Assembly: GCA_930367205.1 (NCBI GenBank)
Contig: OV884009.1
Span: forward strand, 85,581,189-85,645,188
DNA from: Acanthosoma haemorrhoidale
Taxonomy: Eukaryota > Arthropoda > Insecta > Hemiptera > Acanthosomatidae
DNA: 64,000 bases
Reading direction: 5' to 3'
The translations under genes and the position numbers were made by a program. The notes beneath the pieces are model-generated. The model searched no databases, had not been told where the DNA came from, and saw nothing but the letters and a program-made list of their open reading frames with translations. Each line of letters begins with the position of its first letter. Positions within the stretch are counted from its first letter, which is position 1. Positions 13,531-25,400 of this stretch are shown in pieces.

Positions 13531-15130
13531 AAAAATTCGAACAACGGTAAAAAAAACGTTAATGCGGTTTTAATTTTTATAGCTTAAGCCAGCTTTAAGT
13601 TTTTGGAGTATTTTGAATTCGAAATGAATGGTTTAGAGAAACATAATCTCAAGTCACCTGCAGTTAAAGTTATTTTTTACAGGAATTGTGGACGTGAATG
13701 TACATATTGTGAAATTTTCTGGACAGCTAGAATGGCATTTTCTTTTTTCGAGTCCCTAATGAAAGTGCTTACCCTACATGATGTATGAGAAATCCAGTAG
13801 AAAACACTGTATAGTATACTAGATATATTAGTATAGTTTATATAGTATAGTATGTTTATACTAACAGTAGCTATGACACAAAAAATAGGCTTTTCGAACC
13901 CCCATAACTATTTTAAGAACAATACAACACGACGGGCTAAGTGCGAACTGACAGATAAGGGATTGGTTAAATTTAACTTACGTCATCGACATTGGTTACA
14001 TAACTATCTTGTTTCTATATGTATATTGACATATCTAATCGTAATTTCGTAAAGTATATATTACATTTTATTAATGTGGATCGTATATACCTACATTATG
14101 CGCTCTCGTGAATTCTGGAACTGCCTTTTTTTATGAATAATTCATTAGAAGCTTTTCTTCATATATATTTTTATTTACAGCTAGGCATGATAGTTGCATC
14201 AATAATAAATCAAATCGTAACACCAAACATACTGGGGGATGGTCTGATTAAGTAGCACCCTTTTAACTCGGCATATTTTTTTAAATTAAAATGATATATC
14301 ATAAACGAAAATGATTGAAATGAAATAGTATCCATTTTTGTAACCGAAAAAAAATCATAAATAATAACGATGATTATGACGGAAATGGTGATGGTAAAAA
14401 ACTTACAATAGAACTTAGCGTACAATAATGTTTTGTTGTTTACAATATGATTTCTTGTGAAAATCTTGATTAGTAGACGAGCTACCAATTTCGTATTTAA
14501 TGGCTTGCTAACTGTGACAGAAGAATTCATCTAATGTCTTTTTTTGCAGTTCCTTAAGTCGTTGTTTGTTTCTGAAGAAGTAGAGAGCTTTCACAAGTGA
14601 AAAATTTGAAGTCTTATAAGTTTGGAGCATATTACAGCACATCGTCAGAACAGTACAGGAGTAGGGGTCTTAAAATAGTTCGAAATATTAAGATGGCTTC
14701 AAAGGCAATTCTCTATTTCATTAAAAGCTGTAGAGTACGTAAAGAAATTATTTATTTTTGGCAGTAAATCAACTAAGGGACCAAGTTATTTTAATCAAAG
14801 TAGATATTCAATCAGGTTGCTGATTACAATAACTCCTCAGTGCTGCCTGCCAACTATGGCCTCAACCTTCATAAATCTACCTTTTCAAGAAGTGTGCACT
14901 TTGTTTATTTTCTTATAATGGGATATGATACTGACCCCCGGATGTGATTATGTGCTTGATAGGGACAGCTCAGTTAGAAGTCCCAACCGGAAAACTGAAG
15001 GTCTCTAGTTATAAATCCCCCAGTTATGTATTTTTTTCGTTTTTGCTAACAGGTTTGTTCACCTACAATAAAGAAATTTTACCCAGTATGGAACCCTTAA
15101 AATTAATTTCAAAAAATCTAAGTAGAGCAG
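13531..15130. other. no feature recognised
   Basis: A/T-rich DNA. The largest frame is 106 codons on the minus strand (14210-14530), with a hydrophobic Ile/Phe-rich middle and no recognisable family; in DNA this A/T-rich it may be chance. Several TATAGTATA-type words occur at 13810-13860. Confidence 0.4.
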
Positions 15131-15470
15131 CCTGAGGTCATGGAGCACGAGAATGTTTTTTATCTAAACATTCATACAGGGCTAAAAGCAGATGTTGGAA
15201 AGATTGACAAGCCGCTCAAGCTGTCTATTAGCCAGACAAGCTCTTGCGGATCCTTCGCTCTGCCTTACCCTCCTCCTCTGTCGCTATTCTTAACAGTGCC
15301 ATTCTCTCAAAGGGAACTCCTCTCAATAATCTGGCAGACCTTGTTAGTACACATTTTATTTTATTGCAGAGCTCGAGGGGAGAGGCTGTAATTTTAATAG
15401 GTACACGCCAATGTCGAGTGTAAAAACGGTCCAAAATACAAACAATTTCAAGCGACAGCACCTTGGGTCA
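15131..15470. other. unassigned coding-like patch open on both strands
   Basis: Overlapping frames of 83 codons (+, 15140-15391) and 77 codons (-, 15228-15461) cover a GC-richer patch. The minus translation is charged and Arg/Glu-rich toward its end (EEEGKAERRIRKS). It lies just 5' (in minus orientation, downstream-adjacent) of a Jockey-type 3' end. I cannot assign a family. Confidence 0.25.
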
Positions 15471-15552
15471 TAATGATACCGTGAGTATAAAAAAAAGAGT
15501 TTGTCCTGTCAAACTTACGCAAATTGAAAGTTATTGATCTGCTAATAATAAA

Positions 15553-15950
15553 TCTTTATTTGAAGACAATTAGAATATGCCCTGAAAGGGCAGTAGATAC
15601 TTGTGATAAAATATCGCATTAATATCATATTTACAAATGTACATTTACTCTTTTAGTTGTACCATATTTAAAATATACATTCATGTAATATATCCATCTA
15701 TACATCGCCCAGGTTTCCCCTATATTTATTCCCCTGGAGAATTGTCATCTTCCCGGCTATGGGGATGGGAGCAAGGTTCGGGGAGATCGCCTACTCCGGC
15801 AGCCACAACACTGGAGAGTTCCCTGAAGAAGCGTACCAGAATCGCTCACGATCAGGGCATGAAAGGAGAAACCTGACCAGTGGTAGAACTAACAGTAACA
15901 CAATATTTACAAACAATCTCGGGACCAATTCCTCTTCAATCTCTGTTTAG
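15553..15950 (-). mobile_element. divergent Jockey-type 3' end (LINE-A subfamily)
   Basis: The layout matches the LINE-A 3' end: a terminal TTTATT, a small hairpin (TGCCCT/AGGGCA at 15578-15592), a CATATTTACAA block (about 15625), then the GC-rich body at 15760-15890. Words such as GCAGCCAC, TGGAG, GGGCATGAAAGGAGAAAC and TGACCAGTGG align with GTCAGCCGC, TGGAGG, GGACATGATTGGAGAAAC and TGGCCATTGCC of LINE-A. Overall identity is visibly lower than between LINE-A copies, so this is an older or separate subfamily. The 79-codon plus frame here is probably an antisense artefact. Confidence 0.65.
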
Positions 15951-16499
15951 GGATTGCATGAAAGTGATCTAGCTAAGAGATTTGGTCGGATAATGTTTTT
16001 TTGACTTTTTAGAAATTTTATGGCCCTTAAAAACAGTTTTATTAGGGACATCACAATGACCATTTTCACATTTTCTTTGGGTTTTAGATTGAAGGATTGA
16101 GTGTACCAGTTAAAACTTAAGGGGGTAAAGAAAATATCCGAAGATAAGAGATTTTAGTTCAAATGCAACTCGAAGTTTATTCTTGAATGTCTGCTAAAAC
16201 TTTATTTTCATAACGCAATAATGCATACGTTTGACTTGACAGAAGTAGGTACTAGATTTTTTAATAAGCCAACCAGTAGGTGCAAGGTGCTTTCCTCTTA
16301 TTCCCCGCTTCTCCGATTCAGCGTTGTTATTATAACGTCACTTTTCTTTTATTTTGTCAACACCTTTTCATGCCAATTTTTGGTTTTGAAGGGTGTTAAA
16401 TTTCAAGCCTATTTATAATGCACGGTTTTACTAACGCTTGTTAAACTAACATCAATTCCACAGTAAAATTAATAGGAATGGATTCCATAAAAAACAATC
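15951..16499. other. no feature recognised
   Basis: A/T-rich spacer between two LINE fragments. A 65-codon frame at 16221-16418 is unremarkable. Confidence 0.4.
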
Positions 16500-16935
16500 G
16501 TATCAGTGGCCTGGAAACACTTTTCGCAAAGGAACGCTCTACGCTTTTCACTAGTGACTGTGGAGATAGTGTTTTTAGTAATATTTACAGTGCCAGTCCT
16601 AAATTCAACGAAATGTCACAATTGTGAGGTTTTCAAATATGTTGTTTTATCTATGTTCAATGCTTGGCCAAGCTTCTTGACACAATTATTCAATTTTCAA
16701 CAAGCACCAGTTAATGGTGAGAGATACTTCACCGTGAACACTGCATCATCTGCATACACCCGTTGCTTCTCCGAAAGCTTATTGGATTGCTAGAATGTAC
16801 AAGAAGTAACCTTGTGAACCTTTTTTCCGAAAATAGTTGGTTACTCCCGAAATCCCTGTGATATCAATCCTTGTAGCCTTGCTAAAGTCAACAAACATGC
16901 GCAATGTGACTTTGACACTTATGACATATCACTTT
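16500..16935 (-). mobile_element. LINE RT remnant with YADD box
   Basis: Minus-strand translation gives LRMFVDFSKA (RT motif A, about 16895), then after a gap in homology VYADDAVFT (motif C, about 16760-16735), then KKLGQALNIDKTTYLKTSQL (motif D region, about 16690-16620), interrupted by stops. YADD with the GL.iN..KT block is typical of RTE/CR1/Jockey-type non-LTR RTs. Motif B between A and C is missing, so an internal deletion is inferred. The clade is not resolved. Confidence 0.65.
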
Positions 16936-18639
16936 TTTGGGGATACGTCAGGTCGAGAAATAATAATTTGACTATTATAACCAGCTGAATCTTCTTTTTG
17001 GAAAATGATAATTTTTTCACCTACTAAGGTTACAGAAATATTTTATTCAAGTCATAAAAAATGGACTCACGAAATCAGGATCGCCTTTCGAGTTTGAAAC
17101 CTCACACTTTCTCAGTGAGTTGCCATATGTATATACACGGGAATCAAAGTGAGCTAATCCTTCTATGTCTCATTTTGTTAGAGAAAAACCACTCTTTGGA
17201 GTGATTTGTCACTGTTATTTTGGATATGACAAAGAGACAAATATATTTCTCACTTACGCATTGACGTCCAGGATGTACAATACATTAATAACCCCAGCCA
17301 TCCAATACGAAGCTGATGTCTCAACTATAACTGAAGCAGGCGTGAATCGACATCCGATTTTTGAAATGTCAATCCTTTAATAAGGTCTAGTCAGAATTGG
17401 AGATCTCAGGGGAGACAGAAAAAACTCAACAGCACTTTGATGCTGTAAAGTTGAAAAAGCTCGGCTGGTTCGCAAAAGGCAAGAAGTGTCAGATTTTCAC
17501 CATATGGCAGATACGTTATCACTTTTGCTGAGACTAGGTGGCTGCAGATGAAAACGTAGTCAACAGGTTTTCAGACAAGTGGTTCAGGTCACGGAGGTTT
17601 GAGCATAATTTCTATACTGTGAGCACTTTGTTAGCCGTGAGTACTTGAATGAGCAAACGAGTTTGTTGGGAGACAGGCTTAGCATGAAGAAAGAGAGCTC
17701 TTAGGCTTACATCACATTAATCAATGGACAATATTTCGATCTACTATGTATGTTTGGATCAGGTCCTTGTGGAGGATGGCAGGGATGTTGAGTGTTATAC
17801 GATATTATTGAGACCTGTGGCATACCTAGTGTATTAATAAACTATGTATATGAAAACTCTCTTTCATCAACATAAGCCGAGCTCCCAACAAACTTTTCTA
17901 CACATGAATGTAATAGCTATGATGAAGCTTGTTTTCTTTTCCAAGTCAATCATCTAGTAAGCCCTTTTCCGTAGCCTATATGATAAATAATTCTGATGTC
18001 AGTCTTTCGAAACTTCTGTTCAAACATTTAACTTTTATGATTGGATACTATCTACGCTCATGTATTTGTTTGCTGTGAAAGATAACATAAGAAACATTTT
18101 ATTTACGATTTAATTTACAATTAATATTGAATAACTAATTGTAATTTATATGATACGGCAATCCTTTTCATGTAATTGGGTATGGCTGTAATAATATATT
18201 TCCAAAAATCGTCAAATATTACCAAAACTACCGAAAAATCTACTCAGTATATATATAAAAAAAAAACCACTAGGTTATAAACATTGTTGTTTTGTGTATT
18301 TAAACTAGTTTGGACACTCCACCGATGTGAGCTCAAGAGAGCTTTAGAGCGAGAGCAGAACCAAGAACCCAGAAACCAGCCACAGCCGAGAAGGCACCCC
18401 AGCCCTACATGTCGGGTGGTGGTAGATAGCGTTTTGTAGGGTACGAGGTCCGATGTAAATAAAAACCATGTAAACCATCTTAATTTATTGCATAAGTATA
18501 TTTCACAAATATTTACATTTCATATGCATGGCAAACCAAAGCCCCAAATCATTCCAGGACCTCATAGCTAACACGCTCTGTGAGATCAGTGAATTTGAAG
18601 GCGCGTAAGTGCTACTTATTTTCGGTGTTGTAATCCATA
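16936..18639. other. unassigned; patches of coding-like sequence at 17390-17660 and 18300-18440
   Basis: The block 17390-17660 has a plus-strand translation with ADENVVNRFSDKWF, faintly like a transposase linker. The stretch at 18300-18440 is rich in CCAGCC/GAACC words and may belong to the 3' end of the neighbouring LINE-B. Neither is assigned. The remainder is A/T-rich and featureless. Confidence 0.3.
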
Positions 18640-19340
18640 GTTAGACCTCTCTCTTGATATACTTCAGCTTACTAAGTGGGCTTTCATCCCGCATTGACTG
18701 CCATCGTTTAGTTATTTCTTCTTTCAGTTGGCGTGCAAGTTCTGACCTACAGCTGTACTTTGCCCTGAAGGGGATAATACTTCTCTGGCGGCTTTATGCC
18801 TTTATGTTTGGGTGCCTATATGAAATAGACAGTCTTATTTATTTCTGCTAGCATCGTTATATATTCCTGAGTTCACGAACGAAGGGGGGGGGGGCAGAGA
18901 GCATAGTGTTTAGCCCGTAGAGTGCACTTAGTGATTCTGTCTCAATGACTGTGTTATCCACCAACTTATTTACATAGTAATGGAAAGACAACGTGTTTGT
19001 ATCCAATTTAGTCGAATAAACACTTTTATGTGTTGAGTTAGGAGTGACGAAGTCTGAAGCTGTGCAGGTCTCTGATTTAGATACGTCAGTGTAAATTGGA
19101 AGATGCTCTGCTATAGTCTGGATTAATTGTTGAAGTATCTCTTTATCCTCTGATTTTACTGTACTATGTCAAGGAAAATTTGATAGATTCAGGTGTAGTT
19201 TTGGGGGCTGGAATGGCCATGGCGGAATACAGGTTTCTAGTATATTTATGTGTTTTTTAAGCTCACTAACTGAGGATAAGACTCTTTTGATTTCTGCTTC
19301 GGAAGGGTAATACATCCAACTGATGACAAAGTTTGTGAAA
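18640..19340 (-). mobile_element. LINE-B (I-like): RNase H segment
   Basis: On the minus strand, CIPPWPFQPP (about 19230) precedes an RNase H fold: PIYTDVSKSE (about 19095-19070), IETESLSALYGL (about 18940-18905), VYFI.APKHKGI (about 18830-18800), and KAAREVLSPSGQS with ELARQLKEEITKRW (about 18780-18710). In intact RNase H the first Asp, a Glu, the second Asp and the His form the active site. Here the second Asp position (TDS in relatives) reads TES and several stops intervene. It shares the KAA.E..S.SGQS block with 7.9 kb. It lies in frame order downstream of the endonuclease at 19.9-20.7 kb, so both belong to one element. Confidence 0.7.
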
Positions 19341-19551
19341 AATACTATTATGCCATACACAATTGTAATATCCCAGGAACCAATAAAGATAATTTGTAGG
19401 AAGGAATCATAATAGACCTCATCAAGGCCTGACGAGGATACTTTTACATTCTTTAAGACGGAGTTGTCACATTGTAAACATAATCATTGTAACATTGTAA
19501 ACACGGGAGGACATCAACTGGGGATGCTGGTTCTGGGCATAGTACTATTAT

Positions 19552-19560
19552 GCTTTTTTT

Positions 19561-19591
<31 letters not shown>

Positions 19592-19870
19592 TTTTTTTTT
19601 ATGCCCTTCCTGAGGCTGAGCCTCAAACGGGCTTACCCTACGAGCCCGTGAAGCGAGCTCATGGGGTTACGTAGCCTGTGGTGCGCGTATTCCGGTGCAA
19701 TGGGATTGTTGCACCGGTCAGCGCACCTTGAGTAATACTGTTTCGTTCTTTATTTTCCAAAAACACAAAGAAAACAAAATAAAATAAAATCTTTTCCTTA
19801 AATCTACTTTGTACAATCCTTACTAGCTATTTTAGGGCTTACCCTACGAGCCCGTGAAGCGAGTTATGAC
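19552..19870 (-). mobile_element. poly(A)-tailed 3' end with hairpins and a 29-bp direct repeat
   Basis: A T-rich run (19552-19600, poly-A on the minus strand) adjoins TGAGGCTGAGCCTCA, a 6-bp-stem hairpin, and ACGGGCT..AGCCCGT, a 7-bp-stem hairpin (about 19627-19650). The block GGGCTTACCCTACGAGCCCG plus TGAAGCGAG is repeated exactly near 19837-19866. A poly(A) tail beside strong 3' hairpins suits a LINE or SINE 3' end inserted into LINE-B. No coding region is visible. The element's 5' limit is unclear. Confidence 0.5.
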
Positions 19871-19879
19871 TTTTTATGT

Positions 19880-20720
19880 TATGACCAAGAGTATCACTAT
19901 ATTTCAGTGCAGAAGTTTATTGGATATTTCGATTGGGTTATCAGTCAGTTTCCCATTCTGGGGTTATCTAGACAAGGAATGGGTTTTACCAATTTTCCTT
20001 ATTCTGTCCTAAACCAAATTTGCCGTAGTAGAAGAGGTTAAACGGTCTACAAATAAGCTCCACGAGTTTGCTTTCCATGTATTTAAAATTCACCTGCACA
20101 GGAATTTTTGGTTTTTATATTCTATGAACTGCTAAAACCATGTTATGTGTGAAACCTTCATAAGGCTTTTCTGCTGAATCGCTGATTTGCATTCTTGGTT
20201 ACACCACGAGAGTGTATTTATGGCGGTTTCCGGACTTAGGCTAACAGGCCAGACTAGTAAAATATTATATGTTAGGGTTTCACACCCTTCTTCAATGCTG
20301 AGCTCAGAAGGTAATGGCAAACGTGGAGTGGGAAGGGATGGGAAGAGTATCCTTTGAGGTTTACTAGTATGATTAAGATTTAGCTACTTGAACTTTGAAC
20401 TAAGAAGGAAATGATCCCTGACATATGGCTCGGATAGGACTTTCTATTTGATTAGGTTGCATAATAAAGGTGCACTTGGAGAGGTCCAGTGAGGAGTAGT
20501 GGGGATAACTTGGAATGAGGTAAGTAGGTTCACCGGAGTTTAACAGTAATAACTCCGATAAGTTTTGCAAACCTTTGAAATTTCGGCCTCTCGCATTAGT
20601 ATCTCTGCATCCCTATATGGTGTTGTGGCTGTTCATACTGGTATGTAGCATTGGTACTGGGATTGACTCAAGTAAACGGACGAGGTCCTGTGTTTCAAAC
20701 GGTTCTTGAGGAGTGAGATA
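19880..20720 (-). mobile_element. LINE-B (I-like): endonuclease C-terminal half and linker
   Basis: Minus-strand translation gives NARGRNFKGL (about 20610-20575), LNSGEPTYLIPSYPHYSSLD (about 20545-20480), SEPYVRDHFLL (about 20435-20405) and NTLSWCNQECKSAIQQK (about 20222-20172). These match the second half of apurinic-like LINE endonucleases (NarG..L, LNsG.PT...sa.DLs, SDHfPi) and the conserved WWn.ec..ai element after them. The enzyme nicks the target for reverse transcription. The DH of the SDH motif persists, but the frame is broken in several places. A segment at 19915-20000 resembles the start of the RT linker. Confidence 0.7.
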
Positions 20721-21249
20721 TATATAACATATTGAAAATGTAAAACATCAATCAACAATTACTGCTACAGCTTTGAATGCCGATTAGATTTCCATTGGCT
20801 TAAAAAATATCGATTTGTTTACTGCGATAACCACTACTCATCTACTATGATCAACAATTGGACTGTCTAATATGTACAAGTCAACATGTTTTAATGACAG
20901 ATTATCTGTGTTTCTTACTTGAGGAAGGTGTTTTTTACTTGAGTACACCACGGGATCATAGACAGAGGAATATACAAGACGGGTTCTCATCTCGAATGAC
21001 TAGTTTTTACTCATTTTAATTGGTTCTTAATCTGTTACAGCTCCACTAAATCAGTGTCTTGGAAATTATATAAGGGAAAGTAACAAGGTCCTGTACTTAA
21101 AAGGTTTAGAGAAGTGGGAGGAGGAAGGAGGAGGGGATTGTAGGAATATAGGGGTAAATATGTGGGAGGCGGAGGTTGAGGGGGATCAGGGGTATTTGCT
21201 TAGTGAGCGCAATGCCATCGTTTGTCTTACCACGAACTTAATGTTCATT
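20721..21249. other. interior of LINE-B, unresolved
   Basis: Lies between the ORF1 and endonuclease remnants of LINE-B and should hold the ORF1-ORF2 junction, but I see no readable motif. A purine-rich stretch occurs at 21110-21190. Confidence 0.35.
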
Positions 21250-21595
21250 GGTATCAAAATACTCGATCTCGTCAAGGTGTTTTTGAAGGTTATGGGATGC
21301 TATGTTGGGGTCTGGATGGGATGACAAGACTGCAGTGTCATCTGCAAATGTGGCCAAGAAGGTATTGGGAGTAGAGGGGACATCAGCGGTGTATAGGTTA
21401 TAGAGGATGGGGCCTAGGACACTGCCCTGTGGAACTCCTGCACTTATGGGATAGTAGTTAGAGTATTCTAAACCACAGCGGACTTGGAAGAAGCGGTTTG
21501 AAAGGTAGGACTGTAGGATTAGGAAAAGGGTCTGTGGTAAATATCTTTTGAGCTTGTAGAGCAAATCTGCGTGCCAAAGCCTATCATGGTATATG
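21250..21595 (-). mobile_element. LINE-A (Jockey-like) RT palm fragment nested in LINE-B
   Basis: A 108-codon open minus frame (21238-21564) carries LYKLKRYLPQ, SYLSNRFFQVRCG, GVPQGSVLGPILYNLY (motif B) and FATFADDTAVLSSHP (motif C, catalytic Asp pair, about 21350-21328). These are hallmarks of Jockey RT. It is flanked by LINE-B ORF1 on one side and LINE-B interior on the other, so it entered an existing LINE-B. Both ends are truncated: no 3'UTR tail is present, which target-primed insertion does not explain. It is nearly identical to 39.64-39.94 kb. Confidence 0.88.
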
Positions 21596-21604
21596 GTATC
21601 AAAA

Positions 21605-22475
21605 TAAAAAAAAAATTATTTCGGAAGTTATTTTTTTCCCTTAATTTTCTCATTATATCTGAGAAGCATTCAGGAAGCTTTTGGGATATATTTTTTTTGG
21701 CTTCAGTAGAAAGGATCTTACTTGTAACCTGAGTACATCTAATTTCCTTATTCATTTTAAATGTTGGACTAGAGCGTTAAAGTGCATTGCGTGAATCACC
21801 ATTAGGATTAGATCATTTGGGCTCGGCATTACATTTGTCATTTGTATGCTTTATATTAACACAATGAGAGCATACATGATCTTTCATACAATTATTGGTG
21901 GGATGTGAAAGCCTGAGACATTTGAAACTTCTGATAGGGTGGGGCAGGTAATGGATCTATTGTTAAGAATGATATTCACCTTTCAATATTTTTTGGGGGG
22001 GGGGGTGAGGGAGTAGGGAATGTAACTATATAAGATTTAGTAAATATCTCTTCTCCTTTAACCTTTATTTTTATTCTACAAACAATTTTATTTTCCCTTT
22101 CATCTCTAATTTTAGATTATATCTTACTACAAATTGCAGGTCAAAAAACCTTATATCGGCCTAGCTACATATTTAAGCGAAGTGTGCGGAGTGACTGAAA
22201 TTGTTTAGCAAAGTCTGTGCATTCTATTACGATTTCAGGCTGGATGTCTTCGTTTCTACGAACAGTGTACAGTTTTCTTTGTGTTCTTCACGTATCCTAC
22301 GAGTCCCGCGATAGATTTATTGATAAGAAAGAAAGAGACTTTTCCTCCTTTCCCATGCTAGCAAATATAACATATTTTGAGGGACGGGTGCATCACCGAC
22401 AGAAGCTGTTTGAGTCTATGCGGCCGCGTTTTTATCTTTTAGCTGCAGAACTTGCTTCCTCTATTTACTAATTAT
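21605..22475 (-). mobile_element. LINE-B ORF1 (gag-like) remnant with CCHC knuckles
   Basis: In minus-strand order: a basic N-terminal stretch with FFLINKSIAGLVGYVKNTKK (about 22360-22300), VKGEEIFTKSYIVTF (about 22065-22020), KCLRLSHPTNNC (about 21927-21889) and CSHCVNIKHTNDKC (21871-21831). The last is an exact C-x2-C-x4-H-x4-C zinc knuckle; the first knuckle has lost its leading Cys. This order (folded RNA-binding domain, TksyivTF, knuckles) is that of ORF1 proteins of I and Jockey LINEs, which coat element RNA. Stops and a G-run (about 21993) break the frame. It sits upstream of the LINE-B endonuclease, as expected. Confidence 0.7.
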
Positions 22476-25400
22476 ATTGAACTATCAAACCAATATGAAT
22501 GTGAGATCAATACATAAATCAAAATTAAAAGGAAATAAGCAAAACAGAAATAAGTTGATGTGTGTTGGCTGTTAATCATCTGGGCACAGTTCTTGCTTGG
22601 CTTTGTTTTCTGTGCAGTAGTCTTTTGCTTAAGATATCTTCAGTGTACTGTATTTGATATTCATTTTAGTGGAATCATTCAAAGCACAGATGTGCCAACA
22701 GTTATTCTCTGAACGGAGTGAATAACAATACAAATTCCACTGTTCATTTTAAGAGTATGAAAGGCAAATAAATCGATGCCTATATACGTCCGACCTGTAC
22801 ACTCACTACAGCTGTGCAAATATGCCCATGGTTATGTAGCTGCAAATCCCTGAAACCAAACGAGAATGTGACGGTAGAGTGTAAACCCACAATGCTGAAG
22901 TGCTACATATATCCCCATATTATTCCCCATAAATGTAATTGTAACTGTTTGAATATTTATTCAAATTATTATCACTCGTTTCCAATAAGAATTTTCACAA
23001 GTATAATATATCATTAATTTTATTAATCTTTCATACTTGTCAGTACATATTAAGAATGTTAAAATGATTAAATTATACAATTCTATTGTAGTACCAATTG
23101 AATTACATTAGAAAAAGTTGCAAATATCTAAATAAATGGCTAAAACCAAAATCATAAAATCAAAACAGACTAAAAATTAAATAATTTTTTGAATTTTTTA
23201 TTAATCACCTGCGTTCTTAACCACAAAAAAAAATCAAGATCTTTAATCTTAAGAAGAGACGCCGAAACGTTTACAAAATGTTTTTCATAAACAAAATAGA
23301 CTAATTTGGAGTGGGCTTTCTAATCTAAGCATGGTGTTGCTTTTTTTCAAAAAAATTAATTGTTACTAAAATTAATCTTATTTGTGAGTTCAAATAAATT
23401 AACTTTCTTCCTATCCTCCGGCTTTTGTAACCATTTTTCCAAAGCCCTATCCTATGGTATTAGTTTTAGGAAGCACACAGACCCCCAAAAACGCAATTCG
23501 TTCGCTCCGTGCGACGAATGTGCCCGTTGTTTGGTCGATAAGCACGAGTAAGATCAATAAAACATAAGCATTTAATGTCGTCGATTTTGCTACTTTAAAG
23601 TAAACATCTACATCATACTCGCCTGGTGTGGGCCCTTATTTCTGCAATGGAAATGTTCGATGTTAATAAATTCCCCGTAAATGACTAACTAATTAGCTGG
23701 ATAAATGATGAACCATGATATTCTATGGATTTATTTTTGTGTTCGTATGTTCATAAGTTAGACTTTAACGTCTTGTTCCCTAAACGCAACAACCCTTTCA
23801 CGAAAAGTTTGTGGCAAAAAATATGAACTTTCATTTTAAAATTATAGATGATATCGAAAATAAAGTGAAAGAACCGATGGAATCACATAATTCACACTAA
23901 CACGTTTAAATAATGGCTAAATTAATACATCAACAATAAAAAAAAAATAGATGGTATGAAACAAAATTTTGTGATATATATTTGAAAATACGAGGGATTA
24001 CCGTTAATTTTTTATTTTGTAATTCACAAAGAGTGACAATCGGCGTTTTTCTTAGTACTTTTAGTGTAAATATTGTTCTGTGGTATAATAGTAACTGAAT
24101 TGTCATTGTATGTGTTTAGATTGAAGGTGCGAGTAACCTAAAGTTTATCATACGCCTGCTTATGAGAAGATGTTGCCATTATGCCTTGGCATAGAAGGCG
24201 GTGCTTCTCAACCATACATTGACTTTGTAGTCTTCATTTTCCTCTTTTCCAGGGTCTCTTTGATGTGAGGCTCTGCATTCGGCACTGTTATATTGTTTTT
24301 TTTACCTTTGTAGCATGTAGCCTTATCAAGATGACCTAGTTCAACTGTTGTCCTGAACACAGGCTTTTACAGCACATTAATTGAATAACTTACATGTAAC
24401 TGTCAATAATGGCCTCAGTGAAACAAATTTGCTATGGAACCAATCAGAATTATCACCTTTTTTCAACAAAAAAACAGTACTCATTCCTATACGCCTAAAC
24501 ATGGCCTAGTTTTTTCCTCTTTTGTAAGGTTTTTGGGACTAGATGGATGATTTTTATATAATTTATGTTGAATTTCAATGCAAAACACTTTCGCTATCCA
24601 CTAGAAAAATTTCTTTTATTTCTGCCATAAAAGGCTGAAAAACAAAGTTTCGATGCAATATATATTAGTAAATGAAACGTGAATACGGTTAGAGTACTCG
24701 AGAAGTAAGGAAGTGTACTTGTCTTCATATGTCACGTTAACGCCAAAAATGTTTCCAAGCACAAGGAATTTGAACAAAGTAGGGAGATTCTAAGGATGAT
24801 TCTACGCGTAAAATTTAAATGTAAAAAGTGTAGATGACAAGGGTGCTTGTATTGTCTGGTCCCTACAAAAACAGTCCTATATAAAGTCTGCGTATTTGTT
24901 CCAGTTAACAACCTTTAAGCCTAAGTGAGGTGTGTTCAATTTGATATTATATACAAACTATCCAAATATCACATATTCCCATTTTTTCAAAAAGTAAAGT
25001 AAAAACGAAGGTGTCAATAAAATCAATAAAATAACAGAAAGTATGAAACACAAAAAAACTTTTCATCTCCTGACTTTTAATTATCTTCAATACCCATCTA
25101 AGAAGCTATTAACGATTTAAATTCTGATTTTTCCTCGTGTTAGGGCACATTATTATTTTTATATATATTTACATGCTCTACACCATCGAGTATAAGTGCC
25201 ATGTTACTGGTATAGATAATATGCTGTGTGATGTCCTAAGATATTTTGCAGTGGTATCTCTTAACAGAAATTAGGATTCACAAGAAGAAGAAAAGGAGTT
25301 TTTATTTATTGAGTGCATCTAAATAATCAAAGTAAGCTTTTGTCAAATTTACTCATTTAGCCACCGTCGTGAGGTTGGTAATTGAATAGTACATATAACC

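Noticed and set aside
17390..17660. Transposase linker remnant
   Set aside because: Only a short faint resemblance (ADENVVNRF), without any catalytic motif.
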